DNA of 64,000 bases from Pseudomonas neuropathica (GTDB taxonomy: Bacteria; Pseudomonadota; Gammaproteobacteria; Pseudomonadales; Pseudomonadaceae): contig NZ_JACOPX010000009.1 of assembly GCF_015461835.1 (NCBI RefSeq), forward strand, positions 124,001 through 188,000. The letters run 5' to 3'. Below the pieces are notes generated by a model. The model was not told where the DNA came from, ran no database searches, and saw only the letters and a list, made by a program, of their open reading frames with translations. Numbering within the stretch: the first letter of the stretch is position 1; each line of letters starts with the position of its first letter. Positions 1-7,830 of this stretch are shown here, one piece after another. A program made the position numbers and the translations under genes.

Positions 1-768
1 GCCCCGGCGCTGGGCGGCTTGCTCTACGCGTTCGGCAGCGTCTGGGTGTATGGCCCGACCGTGCTGCTGTATGTCATTGCCTGCACCTTGATGCTCAACC
101 TGCCCGCGCGGCAAACGCCGTTGAACAAAGGCAAAGCCACGCTGGACTCGTTGCTGGCGGGGATTCGCTTCATTCGCAGCCGCCCGGACATTCTCGGGGC
201 GATTTCGCTGGATTTGTTTGCGGTACTCCTCGGCGGGGCCACGGCGTTGCTGCCGGTATTCGCCAAGGACATCCTGCTGACCGGGCCGTGGGGCCTCGGC
301 CTACTACGTTCGGCACCGGCGGTCGGCGCACTGGGGATGTCGCTGTTCCTCGCCCGATTTGCCGTGGAACGCAACGTTGGCCGGATAATGTTCACGGCGG
401 TCGGCGTATTCGGTGTTGCAACTATCGCCTTCGGCCTGTCGACCTCGTTCTGGTTCTCGCTGGCGGTGCTGGTAGTGCTCGGCGCGGCGGACATGATCAG
501 CATGGTCATCCGCGCCTCTTTCGTACAATTGGAAACCCCCGACGAAATGCGCGGCCGGGTCAGCGCGGTGAACGGGCTGTTTATCGGCGCTTCCAATCAG
601 TTGGGCGAATTCGAGTCCGGTGTCACCGCTCACTGGTTCGGCACGGTGCCGGCGGTGGTGATGGGCGGGATCGGTACGCTGGTAGTGACGGGGACGTGGA
701 TCAAGTTGTTTCCGACGCTGGCTAACCGGGACCGGATGCATGTGCCGGTGGAAGAGGTGAAGGTCTGA
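1..768 (+). CDS. MFS exporter, C-terminal part (5' end outside window)
   Basis: The reading frame is open from base 1, so only the last 255 residues are seen and the start lies outside the window. Several hydrophobic segments are visible. The stretch RASFVQLETPDEMRGRVSAV, followed by a 'GASNQLGEFESG' motif, is the hallmark of the MFS_3/EntS-like branch of the major facilitator superfamily, which exports siderophores or small drugs by proton antiport in the inner membrane. The substrate cannot be read from the sequence. It converges with the DJ-1-like gene on the other strand, 12 bp away. Confidence 0.85.
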   Translation, partial: APALGGLLYAFGSVWVYGPTVLLYVIACTLMLNLPARQTPLNKGKATLDSLLAGIRFIRSRPDILGAISLDLFAVLLGGATALLPVFAKDILLTGPWGLGLLRSAPAVGALGMSLFLARFAVERNVGRIMFTAVGVFGVATIAFGLSTSFWFSLAVLVVLGAADMISMVIRASFVQLETPDEMRGRVSAVNGLFIGASNQLGEFESGVTAHWFGTVPAVVMGGIGTLVVTGTWIKLFPTLANRDRMHVPVEEVKV

Positions 769-780
769 AGCGATCCAGAC

Positions 781-1326
781 CTACAACTCCCCCGCCACTT
801 TCACCCGCAAGGCCTTGCCGCCGAGTTGCTCGACCAGCGTCAAGGCAAACTCCAGCGCAGCGCTGGAACCTTGCGCGGTGATGCAATTGCCGTCGACCAC
901 CACCGGTTGATCAACAAACGTACAGCCCGAGAGTTGATGGCTGGCGCTGGGCAAACAGGTCATGCGTCGTTGACGCAGCACTCCAAAGGTTTGCAGGGCG
1001 ACGGCCGGGGATTCGGCGATGGCGGCGAACAGGCGTCCGGCGCTGGCTTGATCCTTGAGCAGTTGTTGCAGCGGTTGATGTGCGGCCAGATGTTGTGACC
1101 CGACAACACCGCCGGGCAGTACGATCAGGTCGAAGGTTTGCGCCAGCACATCGACCAGCATGCCATCGGCGGTCAGGCGTGTGCCACGCGCGCAGGTGAG
1201 CATGCGTCGCCCTTCAATACTGGCGGCTACCACCTCGATGCCGGCCCTGCGCAGCACGTCGATCAGGGTCACGCTTTGCAGATCATCGATGCCCTCGGCG
1301 AGGGTAATCAGGGCTCTAAAGGTCAT
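781..1326 (-). CDS. DJ-1/PfpI-superfamily protein without the usual catalytic residues
   Basis: 181 residues, the normal length for the DJ-1/YajL/PfpI fold. The N-terminal LAEGIDDLQSV and the central DLIVLPGG are family signatures. In DJ-1 the reactive cysteine lies in an AAIC-A-x-P nucleophile elbow; here the elbow reads AAIAESPA (residues 101-108), so the cysteine position is Ala104. The conserved glutamate that pairs with it (Glu18 in human DJ-1) aligns with Gln17. The protein therefore probably lacks the deglycase/peptidase-type chemistry of the family and may be a binding or regulatory paralogue. ATG start; no operon partner is evident. Confidence 0.8.
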   Translation of the reverse strand: MTFRALITLAEGIDDLQSVTLIDVLRRAGIEVVAASIEGRRMLTCARGTRLTADGMLVDVLAQTFDLIVLPGGVVGSQHLAAHQPLQQLLKDQASAGRLFAAIAESPAVALQTFGVLRQRRMTCLPSASHQLSGCTFVDQPVVVDGNCITAQGSSAALEFALTLVEQLGGKALRVKVAGEL

Positions 1327-1393
1327 GGGCGTTATCCGCTGGGTGATCTTCCAAGCGTAGACAGCTTTGTCCGGCCCTGTTCGCAGACAGCCG

Positions 1394-1828
1394 TTACTTG
1401 ATGTAAAGCTGGGTCGACATCGTATTGCGTGGCGCGTTGATCGAGGTGTTGCTGAAGGTGAAGGTGCCTTCCTGCTTGCCCGCCAGATCGAAGGTATAAA
1501 GAGAACCGACGGTCTTGTTGCCGGGAGTGCACTCGGTCAGGTTGCCGTTATCAAAGGCACAGACCGGCGCTCGGGTGCCGTTCACCTCGAAACCGTCCAG
1601 GGTGGCATGCGGCTGGCTCTGGCCGTATCCGACTTCCAGTACATAGACCTTGATGCTCGGCCCACTATGATTGCATTGGGTCTGCGTCTGGCCATCGCCA
1701 ATGTCCTCCAGGCCACAGGCCGGCGATTGCACCTTGATCACTTTCACTTGGGTCAACGGCTCCGCCGAGGCCGCCAGCGCTATCGGAGCCACGGCCATCA
1801 GTGCTGCAATCAAACCCGAAACCTTCAT
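1394..1828 (-). CDS. Small secreted protein, possibly DUF4879 (YolA-like)
   Basis: I place the start at the ATG at 1828 because the 144-residue product then begins MKVSGLIAALMAVAPIALA, a typical Sec signal peptide; an upstream ATG at 1843 would add five polar residues. The mature part has four cysteines in two pairs (SPACGL, QTQCNH, APVCAF, LTECTP), suggesting two disulfides, and is rich in beta-type sequence. It resembles my memory of DUF4879 (Bacillus YolA-like) extracellular proteins, which have no established function. Single gene with no obvious partner. Confidence 0.65.
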   Translation of the reverse strand: MKVSGLIAALMAVAPIALAASAEPLTQVKVIKVQSPACGLEDIGDGQTQTQCNHSGPSIKVYVLEVGYGQSQPHATLDGFEVNGTRAPVCAFDNGNLTECTPGNKTVGSLYTFDLAGKQEGTFTFSNTSINAPRNTMSTQLYIK

Positions 1829-1951
1829 CCAGCACCTGCTCATGCGCTTCCCGTCCCGAAAAAATCAGCGCGCAGTATGGCGCAGTTGGCTTCAACGCAA
1901 AACTTCGCCGACGATCGACACCAACAACCGCCATATTCCTCACGCTGCTGG

Positions 1952-1957
1952 TATGAT
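1952..1957 (+). promoter_or_regulatory. Candidate -10 box for the purine permease
   Basis: TATGAT followed by GCGCGGC, about 110 bp before the permease start. The -10 box with a GC-rich discriminator is close to that seen before miaB and the YhiN-like gene in this window. No convincing -35 hexamer at 16-18 bp. Confidence 0.35.
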
Positions 1958-2065
1958 GCGCGGCTTTTTCCGGCCCACCACAATTTTCCAGGCGCTTGCG
2001 ACGGTCTGTGCTTTGCTGTTGAGGTCGATACATTCACGGCGCCACGCGCGCCACGGGGAGCAGAC

Positions 2066-3361
2066 ATGCTGGAAAGGCTGTTTCAACTCAAGGCACACAA
2101 CACCAACGTGCGCACCGAGATTCTGGCGGGCATCACGACTTTCTTGGCCATGGCCTACATTTTGTTCGTCAACCCGAGCATCCTCGGCGAGACCGGCATG
2201 GACAAAGGCGCGGTATTTGTCGCCACCTGTCTGGCAGCCGCCATCGGCTCGACCATCATGGGCCTGATCGCCAACTACCCGATCGCCCTTGCGCCGGGCA
2301 TGGGTCTGAACGCCTTCTTCACCTACACCGTTGTCCTGCACATGGGCCACACCTGGCAAGTGGCGCTTGGCGCGGTGTTCATCTCGGCGGTGTGCTTCTT
2401 CCTGCTGTCGATCTTCCGCATCCGTGAATGGATCATCAACAGCATCCCGCTGCCGCTGCGATCGGCGATTGCCGCCGGTATCGGCCTGTTCCTGGCGCTG
2501 ATCGCACTGCATAACGCCGGTATCGTCGTCAGCAATCCGGCGACCATGGTCGGCCTTGGTGACTTGAAAGCCCCGGCACCGATCCTCGCCACCCTCGGCT
2601 TTGCCCTGATCGTTGCCCTCGAAGCGCTGAAAGTGCGCGGTGCAGTACTGATCGGCATTCTGGCGGTGACCATCATTTCCATCGCGATGGGCTTCACCCC
2701 GTTCAACGGCGTGACCTCGATGCCACCTTCGCTGGCGCCGACCTTCATGCAACTGGACATCAAAGGCGCACTGGACATCGGTCTGGTCAGCGTGATTTTC
2801 GCGTTCCTGTTCGTCGACCTCTTCGACAACTCCGGCACCCTGATCGGCGTCGCCAAGCGCGCCGGCCTGATGGGCAAGGACGGCCACATGCCGAAAATGG
2901 GCCGCGCACTGATCGCCGACAGCACCGCGGCCATGGCCGGTTCGTTGCTGGGTACGTCGACCACCACCAGTTACATCGAATCTGCTGCCGGCGTGAGTGC
3001 GGGCGGGCGTACCGGTCTGACGGCCATCGTCGTGGCGATTCTGTTCCTGCTGGCACTGTTCTTCTCGCCATTGGCGGCCAGCGTTCCGGCGTTCGCCACC
3101 GCGCCGGCACTGCTGTTCGTCGCCGTGTTGATGACTTCCGGTCTGGCGGAAATAGACTGGGACGACATCACTGTCGCCGCGCCGGTCGTGGTGACCGCGC
3201 TGGCCATGCCATTCACTTACTCGATCGCCAACGGCATCGCGTTCGGCTTCATCGCCTGGACCGTGATCAAGTTGTTGTCCGGTCGCGCCCGTGAGCTGAA
3301 CCCGGCATTGGTGATTCTGTCGATTCTGTTTGTGATCAAGTTGGGTTGGTTCAACGCATGA
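2066..3361 (+). CDS. NCS2/AzgA-type purine (adenine/hypoxanthine/guanine) permease
   Basis: 431 residues with 12-14 hydrophobic segments. The N-terminus [20 protein letters not shown] and the motif [17 protein letters not shown] are diagnostic of the AzgA/PbuG branch of the nucleobase-cation symporter-2 family, as is [12 protein letters not shown] further on. Such proteins import adenine, guanine or hypoxanthine with protons through the inner membrane. The ATG at 2066 follows a GGGGAG ribosome binding site; the longer open frame upstream is not supported. The stop overlaps the trmA start (ATGA), so the two genes are translationally coupled. No purine riboswitch was seen upstream. Confidence 0.9.
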   Translation: MLERLFQLKAHNTNVRTEILAGITTFLAMAYILFVNPSILGETGMDKGAVFVATCLAAAIGSTIMGLIANYPIALAPGMGLNAFFTYTVVLHMGHTWQVALGAVFISAVCFFLLSIFRIREWIINSIPLPLRSAIAAGIGLFLALIALHNAGIVVSNPATMVGLGDLKAPAPILATLGFALIVALEALKVRGAVLIGILAVTIISIAMGFTPFNGVTSMPPSLAPTFMQLDIKGALDIGLVSVIFAFLFVDLFDNSGTLIGVAKRAGLMGKDGHMPKMGRALIADSTAAMAGSLLGTSTTTSYIESAAGVSAGGRTGLTAIVVAILFLLALFFSPLAASVPAFATAPALLFVAVLMTSGLAEIDWDDITVAAPVVVTALAMPFTYSIANGIAFGFIAWTVIKLLSGRARELNPALVILSILFVIKLGWFNA

Positions 3362-4437
3362 CATTCGATTCCCAGGCTTACGCCGAGCAACTTGAAGCCA
3401 AGGTCACGCGTTTGCGTGATCTGCTGGCGCCGTTCGATGCCCCCGAGCCGACCGTGTTCGACTCGCCGCTGCAGAACTTCCGTCTGCGCGCCGAATTCCG
3501 CCTGTGGCGCGAGGGCGGCGAGCGGCATTACGCGATGTTCTCGCAGGACGACAAACGCACGCCGATCCTCATCGAAGAGTTCCCGATTGCCAGCCTGCGC
3601 ATCAACCAGTTGATGCCGCAATTGAAAGCGGCGTGGCAAGCCAGTTCGGCGCTGAGCCACAAGCTGTTTCAGGTGGAGTTCCTGACCACGCTGGCCGGCG
3701 ATGCGATGATCACCCTGTGCTATCACCGTCCGCTGGACGAACACTGGCACGCGGCAGCAACCAGGTTGTCGGCGGATCTCGGCGTCAGCATCATCGGGCG
3801 CTCGAAGGGCAAACGCGAAGTGCTGGGCCTCGATTACGTGGTCGAGAAACTCGATGTCGGCGGCCGCACTTTCAGCTATCGCCAGCCGGAAGGCGCGTTC
3901 ACTCAGCCGAACGGCACGGTGAACCAGAAGATGCTCAACTGGGCGTACGAAGCACTCGGTGATCGCACTGACGACTTGCTGGAGTTGTATTGCGGTAACG
4001 GCAACTTCACCCTGCCGCTCGCCACCCGCGTACGCAAAGTGCTGGCTACCGAAATCAGCAAGACCTCGGTCAACGCCGCACTGAGCAACCTCAGCGAAAA
4101 CGCTGTGGATAACGTCACCCTGGTGCGTTTGTCCGCTGAAGAACTGACCGAAGCGCTCAACGAAGTGCGCCCGTTCCGCCGCCTGCAAGGCATCGACCTG
4201 AAGAGCTACGAATTCGGCAGCGTCTTCGTCGACCCGCCGCGCGCCGGCATGGATCCGGACACCTGCGAGCTGACCCGGCGTTTCGACAACATCCTGTACA
4301 TCTCCTGCAACCCGGAAACCCTGGCGGCGAACATCGCCCAGTTGCACGACACGCACCGCATTACCCAGTGCGCGTTGTTTGACCAGTTCCCGTGGACGCA
4401 TCACATGGAATCGGGTGTGTTGCTGACCCGGCGCTGA
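3358..4437 (+). CDS. trmA: tRNA (uracil-5-)-methyltransferase
   Basis: 359 residues, close to E. coli TrmA (366). It makes ribothymidine at U54 in the T-loop of nearly all tRNAs using S-adenosylmethionine. Visible elements: SAM-binding LYCGNGNF (210-217), DPPRAG (292-297), the catalytic nucleophile in ISCNPET (Cys317), and the catalytic glutamate in the C-terminal HHMESG (Glu351). The N-terminal [13 protein letters not shown] is typical of TrmA rather than RlmD. The start overlaps the permease stop by 4 bp, and a strong terminator follows at 4456-4484. Confidence 0.96.
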   Translation: MTFDSQAYAEQLEAKVTRLRDLLAPFDAPEPTVFDSPLQNFRLRAEFRLWREGGERHYAMFSQDDKRTPILIEEFPIASLRINQLMPQLKAAWQASSALSHKLFQVEFLTTLAGDAMITLCYHRPLDEHWHAAATRLSADLGVSIIGRSKGKREVLGLDYVVEKLDVGGRTFSYRQPEGAFTQPNGTVNQKMLNWAYEALGDRTDDLLELYCGNGNFTLPLATRVRKVLATEISKTSVNAALSNLSENAVDNVTLVRLSAEELTEALNEVRPFRRLQGIDLKSYEFGSVFVDPPRAGMDPDTCELTRRFDNILYISCNPETLAANIAQLHDTHRITQCALFDQFPWTHHMESGVLLTRR

Positions 4438-4455
4438 ATGCGAATGCCGGATACG

Positions 4456-4484
4456 AAAAAGCCGTCGTGATTGACGGCTTTTTT
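4456..4484. terminator. Bidirectional intrinsic terminator
   Basis: Six-base stem GCCGTC/GACGGC with a 6-nt loop, flanked by A5 on the left and T6 on the right, so it can stop transcription of trmA (+) and of the DUF2442 gene (-), whose stop is at 4493. Confidence 0.85.
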
Positions 4485-4492
4485 GTGGGAGC

Positions 4493-4939
4493 TTACAGGG
4501 CGGGATCGGCCTTGCGTGGGCGACCGCCCTTTTTGCCGTTGGCCCGTGCCGCGGCGGACTTTGCAGCACTGCTCTGACGACCGTTACGCGATGCAACCAC
4601 CGACGCGGCCATCCTCATGAGTGACGGGCTCGCTGAGATCAGCCCGGCAATGGAAACGTCAAGGTCTTTGCCCTCATGGCACAGCGCAGTGCCTGCGAAG
4701 CCGACGGTCAGCCCCTCGTAATCGCCTGCATCAAACCCGTCGAACTCTGAATACTGGTTCACCGGTAGCAACACACCACTGCCGTCCTCAAAACGGATGA
4801 CCAGAGATGTTTTTTCAATGCTCACAGAAACCGCCTGCAGACTGCTGGCCTGTCGTGCTTCACCACGTTCTATGGCTGCATCGAGCATTTCTTCCGTCAG
4901 TGGGCGATGTACGGACGGCTTTGCTTTGATGACTTTCAT
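4493..4939 (-). CDS. DUF2442-like protein with basic C-terminal tail
   Basis: 148 residues. The middle part (about residues 35-100: a beta-rich segment VSIEKTSLVIRFEDGSGVLL, then an aromatic/glycine segment) fits DUF2442, a small domain often encoded beside DUF4160. The C-terminus is an alanine/lysine-rich tail ending ANGKKGGRPRKADPAL, an AT-hook-like basic motif that suggests nucleic-acid contact. Its ATG overlaps the stop of the upstream DUF4160 gene (ATGA), so the pair is surely one transcript. No function is established; a toxin-antitoxin-like role has been guessed from pairing but nothing here proves it. Confidence 0.7.
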   Translation of the reverse strand: MKVIKAKPSVHRPLTEEMLDAAIERGEARQASSLQAVSVSIEKTSLVIRFEDGSGVLLPVNQYSEFDGFDAGDYEGLTVGFAGTALCHEGKDLDVSIAGLISASPSLMRMAASVVASRNGRQSSAAKSAAARANGKKGGRPRKADPAL

Positions 4940-5364
4940 AAATGGATTTCAACTCCTTCCAGTTTACCGACCAGTGTCAGAAGCACCCTGTCCTCTTCTG
5001 GTTCATAGCGCGCTGCAGCGATCCTGTAGGTAGTATCGGTAACCGCTTTCATCACGGGTACCTCGTTTGATTCGCAGTCCCACACCTGATTGTCGAGACA
5101 GACGGTCTGCAAGCCTGACCACCAGATCCCACGTGCGCGACGCAGATGAACAGGATGTCCAAGTGATCGACACAAGCCCTCCAGCACGGCCATCGGCGGT
5201 CGACGAGACAGCGGCACGACATCCCACAGATCAATGTCGTTGTGCCAGAAGCTGAACTGGAATCGCGCATTCCAGACGCCCGCATTTACATGAACGTGAG
5301 GTGGGCAGTGCTCATCCCGCAACATAACGCGTATCGACAATCCCTTGTAGCTGCATACCTTCAT
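4936..5364 (-). CDS. DUF4160-family protein with C-terminal extension
   Basis: 142 residues. The N-terminal half (GLSIRVMLRDEHCPPHVHV, residues about 9-27) is the DUF4160 signature, normally 'I.....EHPPPHFHV'. Typical members have about 80 residues; this one has about 60 more. The tail contains RIAAARYEPEEDRVLLTL, which looks like the opening strands of a DUF2442 domain, so this could be a DUF4160-DUF2442 fusion followed by a second DUF2442 gene. It overlaps the next gene by 4 bp. The pair uses more A/T-ending codons than its neighbours, hinting at acquired DNA. Confidence 0.7.
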   Translation of the reverse strand: MKVCSYKGLSIRVMLRDEHCPPHVHVNAGVWNARFQFSFWHNDIDLWDVVPLSRRPPMAVLEGLCRSLGHPVHLRRARGIWWSGLQTVCLDNQVWDCESNEVPVMKAVTDTTYRIAAARYEPEEDRVLLTLVGKLEGVEIHL

Positions 5365-5564
5365 ACTAACCCATCCGTTAGGTTATTAAGTTTCAGGATT
5401 CGATAATCCTCTCAAATCCGACGACCGGAGCAGCACAGCACGCGCTATTCCTCTCCACTCTCAGGCTAGCGCCGGCATGGGTCATGAGTCGGTGAATCTC
5501 CAAGGGAAAACGTAAGCAAAGCTATCGTTACGACTCGAACAGCATTAAGTAAGAAATGGCTTGC

Positions 5565-5579
5565 GTTCGATTACCGAAC
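5565..5579 (+). promoter_or_regulatory. PcaR/IclR-type operator-like palindrome upstream of aroQ
   Basis: GTTCGATTACCGAAC: perfect GTTCG/CGAAC arms around 5 bp. It matches 13 of 15 bases with the site at 9935-9949, which in turn equals (reverse complement) the 15-bp PcaR site I recall from P. putida pca promoters. The ligand-binding regulator itself is not in the window. Confidence 0.55.
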
Positions 5580-5615
5580 ACAAAAAACCTGGCCTCAAGC
5601 ACTTCAATTGACCGA

Positions 5616-5632
5616 TGTAACCATCTAGTACA
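5616..5632 (+). promoter_or_regulatory. Candidate operator of the quinate TetR regulator (site 1)
   Basis: TGTAACCATCTAGTACA, with outer TGTA/TACA symmetry. It matches 12 of 17 bases with the reverse complement of 9913-9929, including TAACC and TAGTACA. It lies 62 bp before the aroQ start. Confidence 0.5.
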
Positions 5633-5694
5633 TTTTATCTCCACAGGCTGAAACCCTCGGCCAAAGCCAAAAACAATAAGTGGAGTTACCCCTC

Positions 5695-6135
5695 ATGCCC
5701 CCTATCGTTCTGGTGCTCAACGGCCCGAACCTGAACCTGCTCGGCACCCGCGAGCCGGCCACTTACGGCCACGAAACCCTGGCGGACATCTCGGCGTTGT
5801 GCGGTCGCGCTGCCGAAGAATTCGGCCTGGCCGTGGAGTTTCGCCAGACCAATCACGAAGGCGAACTGCTCGACTGGATTCACGCCGCCCGTGGCCGTTG
5901 CGCCGGGATCGTGATCAATCCGGCCGCGTGGACGCACACTTCGGTGGCGATTCGCGACGCACTGGTGGCCAGTGAATTGCCGGTGATCGAAGTGCACCTG
6001 TCCAACGTCCACGCCCGCGAGCCGTTTCGTCATCACTCGTTTGTCTCGGCGATTGCCACAGCCGTAATGGCCGGGTTTGGCAGTCATGGCTATCGCCTGG
6101 CACTGGAACATTTCAGCCAGCGGCTGAAGGGGTAA
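5695..6135 (+). CDS. aroQ: Type II 3-dehydroquinate dehydratase
   Basis: 146 residues, standard for the dodecameric type II enzyme. Converts 3-dehydroquinate to 3-dehydroshikimate. Motifs: [19 protein letters not shown] (flexible active-site lid with Arg and Tyr), [34 protein letters not shown] (Asn and His of the active site), and [17 protein letters not shown]. The ATG at 5695 follows GTGGAG; an earlier GTG at 5680 would overlap that site. Being first in a catabolic cluster with quinate/shikimate dehydrogenase and QuiC, this is most likely the catabolic copy rather than the aromatic-amino-acid one. Five bp separate it from the next gene. Confidence 0.95.
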   Translation: MPPIVLVLNGPNLNLLGTREPATYGHETLADISALCGRAAEEFGLAVEFRQTNHEGELLDWIHAARGRCAGIVINPAAWTHTSVAIRDALVASELPVIEVHLSNVHAREPFRHHSFVSAIATAVMAGFGSHGYRLALEHFSQRLKG

Positions 6136-6140
6136 CGCGC

Positions 6141-6995
6141 ATGTCCCGCTCTAACGTAATACTCGCCGGGCTGATCGGCGCCGGCATTCAGGCCTCGCGC
6201 ACGCCGGCGCTGCATGAGCACGAAGGCGATGCCCAAGGCCTGCGCTACCTCTATCGATTGATCGATCTCGATCAGTTGAAAATGGACAGCACCGCCCTGC
6301 CCGACCTGCTGCTGGCGGCCGAACGGATGAACTACACCGGGCTGAACATTACTTTCCCGTGCAAGCAAGCAATCATCCCGCTGCTCGATGAGTTGTCGCC
6401 GGAAGCCAAGGGCATCGGCGCGGTGAACACCGTGGTGTTGAAGGACGGCAAACGTGTCGGTCACAACACCGACTGCCTCGGTTTTGCCGAAGGTTTTCGC
6501 CGTGGCCTGAAGGACGCTGCCCGTGAACGCGTAGTCCAGATGGGTGCCGGCGGCGCGGGTGCAGCAGTGGCTCACGCCCTGTTGAGCGAAGGCGTACAAC
6601 AACTGAGTATTTTCGACGTCGACCGTGAGCGCGCCGAGAGCCTGGCGAACAATCTCAATGAGCATTTCGGCGTTGCTCGTGCGATCGCCGGGCATGATCT
6701 GCCGAGCTCGCTGAATCAGGCTGACGGGCTGGTGAACACCACGCCGATGGGCATGGCCAAACTGCCGGGCATGCCGGTGCCGGTCGAGCTGCTGCGCAAG
6801 GAACTGTGGGTGGCGGAGATCGTGTATTTCCCGCTGGAAACCGAACTGCTGCGCAATGCTCGTGCGCTGGGTTGCCGGACGCTGGATGGCGGCAATATGG
6901 CGGTGTTTCAGGCAGTGAAGGCGTTTGAATTGTTCAGCGGCGTGGTGCCGGATGCGCAGCGAATGCTCGCGCATTTTCAAAGCATGAACGGTTGA
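6141..6995 (+). CDS. Quinate/shikimate dehydrogenase, NAD-type
   Basis: 284 residues of the AroE/YdiB family. Oxidises shikimate (and probably quinate) to the 3-keto compound. N-terminal substrate domain with SRTPALHE, NITFPCKQA and GAVNTVV; catalytic Lys lies in the FPCK motif. The nucleotide domain has GAGGAGAAVAHAL and then SIFDVDRERA: an acidic residue after the second strand favours NAD over NADP, as in the quinate/shikimate dehydrogenases QsuD and YdiB. C-terminal LDGGNMAVFQAVKAFELFSG. It forms an operon with aroQ and ends at the palindrome 7010-7045. I avoid naming it aroE because the context is catabolic. Confidence 0.9.
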   Translation: MSRSNVILAGLIGAGIQASRTPALHEHEGDAQGLRYLYRLIDLDQLKMDSTALPDLLLAAERMNYTGLNITFPCKQAIIPLLDELSPEAKGIGAVNTVVLKDGKRVGHNTDCLGFAEGFRRGLKDAARERVVQMGAGGAGAAVAHALLSEGVQQLSIFDVDRERAESLANNLNEHFGVARAIAGHDLPSSLNQADGLVNTTPMGMAKLPGMPVPVELLRKELWVAEIVYFPLETELLRNARALGCRTLDGGNMAVFQAVKAFELFSGVVPDAQRMLAHFQSMNG

Positions 6996-7009
6996 AGATC
7001 AACCTTATC

Positions 7010-7045
7010 CCCCTGTGGGAGCGAGCAAGCTCGCTCCCACAGGGG
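7010..7045. repeat. REP-type palindrome acting as convergent terminator
   Basis: Perfect 17-bp arms (CCCCTGTGGGAGCGAGC and complement) around AA, between the convergent dehydrogenase and TetR genes. It carries the class A REP core. Confidence 0.75.
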
Positions 7046-7051
7046 TCGGTG

Positions 7052-7729
7052 TCAGGCCTGCAGGTAGCGCAGCACCGATTCGCAAATCATCTCGCGATGC
7101 CGCTGCTTGATGCTTTCATCCGGCAGATCGATCTGAAAGATCTCGCCAAACGTGTGCCGGTTCGACACACGATAGAAGCAGAACGAGCTGATCAGCAAAT
7201 GCACATCCAGCGCATCCAGCCCCGCACGGAAAACACCTTCAGCAGCACCACGACGCAGAATCTCGCCGAGTGAATCGAGGATGGTGTTGTTCATCGCCTT
7301 GATCGCGTCGGAACGCTTCACGTATTCGGCGTTGTGGATGTTTTCAATGCTGACGATGCGCACGAAATCGACATTGCGGTCGTGGTGATCGAAGGTGAAT
7401 TCCACCAGACGCCGAATCGCCTCTACCGGCGCCAGCTCGGCCAGGTGCAGACGGTTTTCGGTGCTGCGGATGTCACCGTAAAGCTTTTCCAGCACCTCGA
7501 CGTACAACTGCTCCTTACTGCCGAAGTAGTAATAGATCATGCGTTTGGAGGTGTGGATTCGCTCGGCGATCGCATCGACGCGAGCACCGGACAAGCCTTG
7601 CTGGACGAACTCGACGATCGCCTCCTGCAAGATGTTCTCACGGGTCTTTTCCGGGTTGTTCTTGCGACTCTTGCGCGGCTCTACAGTGGAAACTTCAGAA
7701 GCTGCGGAAAGTTCTGTATTCATCGTCAT
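7052..7729 (-). CDS. TetR-family regulator of the quinate cluster (QuiR-like)
   Basis: 225 residues. The HTH region (about 30-75) contains TRENILQEAIVEFVQQG, DAIAERIHTSKRMIYYYFG, a canonical TetR recognition helix; the rest is an all-helical ligand domain. It lies between the dehydrogenase and quiC, downstream of quiC on the same strand with about 100 bp between, so it may be co-transcribed with quiC. Likely repressor responding to quinate, shikimate or a dehydro intermediate. Candidate operators are 5616-5632 and 9913-9929. Two in-frame ATGs (7729, 7723) are equally possible starts. Confidence 0.85.
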   Translation of the reverse strand: MTMNTELSAASEVSTVEPRKSRKNNPEKTRENILQEAIVEFVQQGLSGARVDAIAERIHTSKRMIYYYFGSKEQLYVEVLEKLYGDIRSTENRLHLAELAPVEAIRRLVEFTFDHHDRNVDFVRIVSIENIHNAEYVKRSDAIKAMNNTILDSLGEILRRGAAEGVFRAGLDALDVHLLISSFCFYRVSNRHTFGEIFQIDLPDESIKQRHREMICESVLRYLQA

Positions 7730-7830
7730 TGCGGGCTCACGGCCATCACTGCACAGGCGGCGATTATGGGCTGCGCAGCACAGTGAAGGAAGCCGCGCGG
7801 CCCGTGTTTAATCCCGCGTTTACGAATTTC

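Larger units (their letters stand above)
5365..5694. other. Intergenic control region upstream of the quinate genes
   Basis: 330 bp without a credible gene, more AT-rich than its surroundings. It contains two operator-like motifs (5565-5579 and 5616-5632, listed separately) that recur between quiC and the MFS gene. The left part, next to the DUF4160 gene, holds nothing I recognise. Confidence 0.6.

Noticed and set aside
1844..2065. Purine riboswitch upstream of the permease
   Set aside because: No conserved purine-aptamer core or three-way junction could be recognised in the leader.
1940..3364. 474-residue minus-strand frame opposite the purine permease
   Set aside because: Composition dominated by Arg, Gln, Asp and Gly, no motif; complement of a gene with clear transporter signatures.
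4936..5364. Proven toxin-antitoxin system
   Set aside because: Overlap and pairing alone do not establish toxicity; neither protein shows a known toxin fold.
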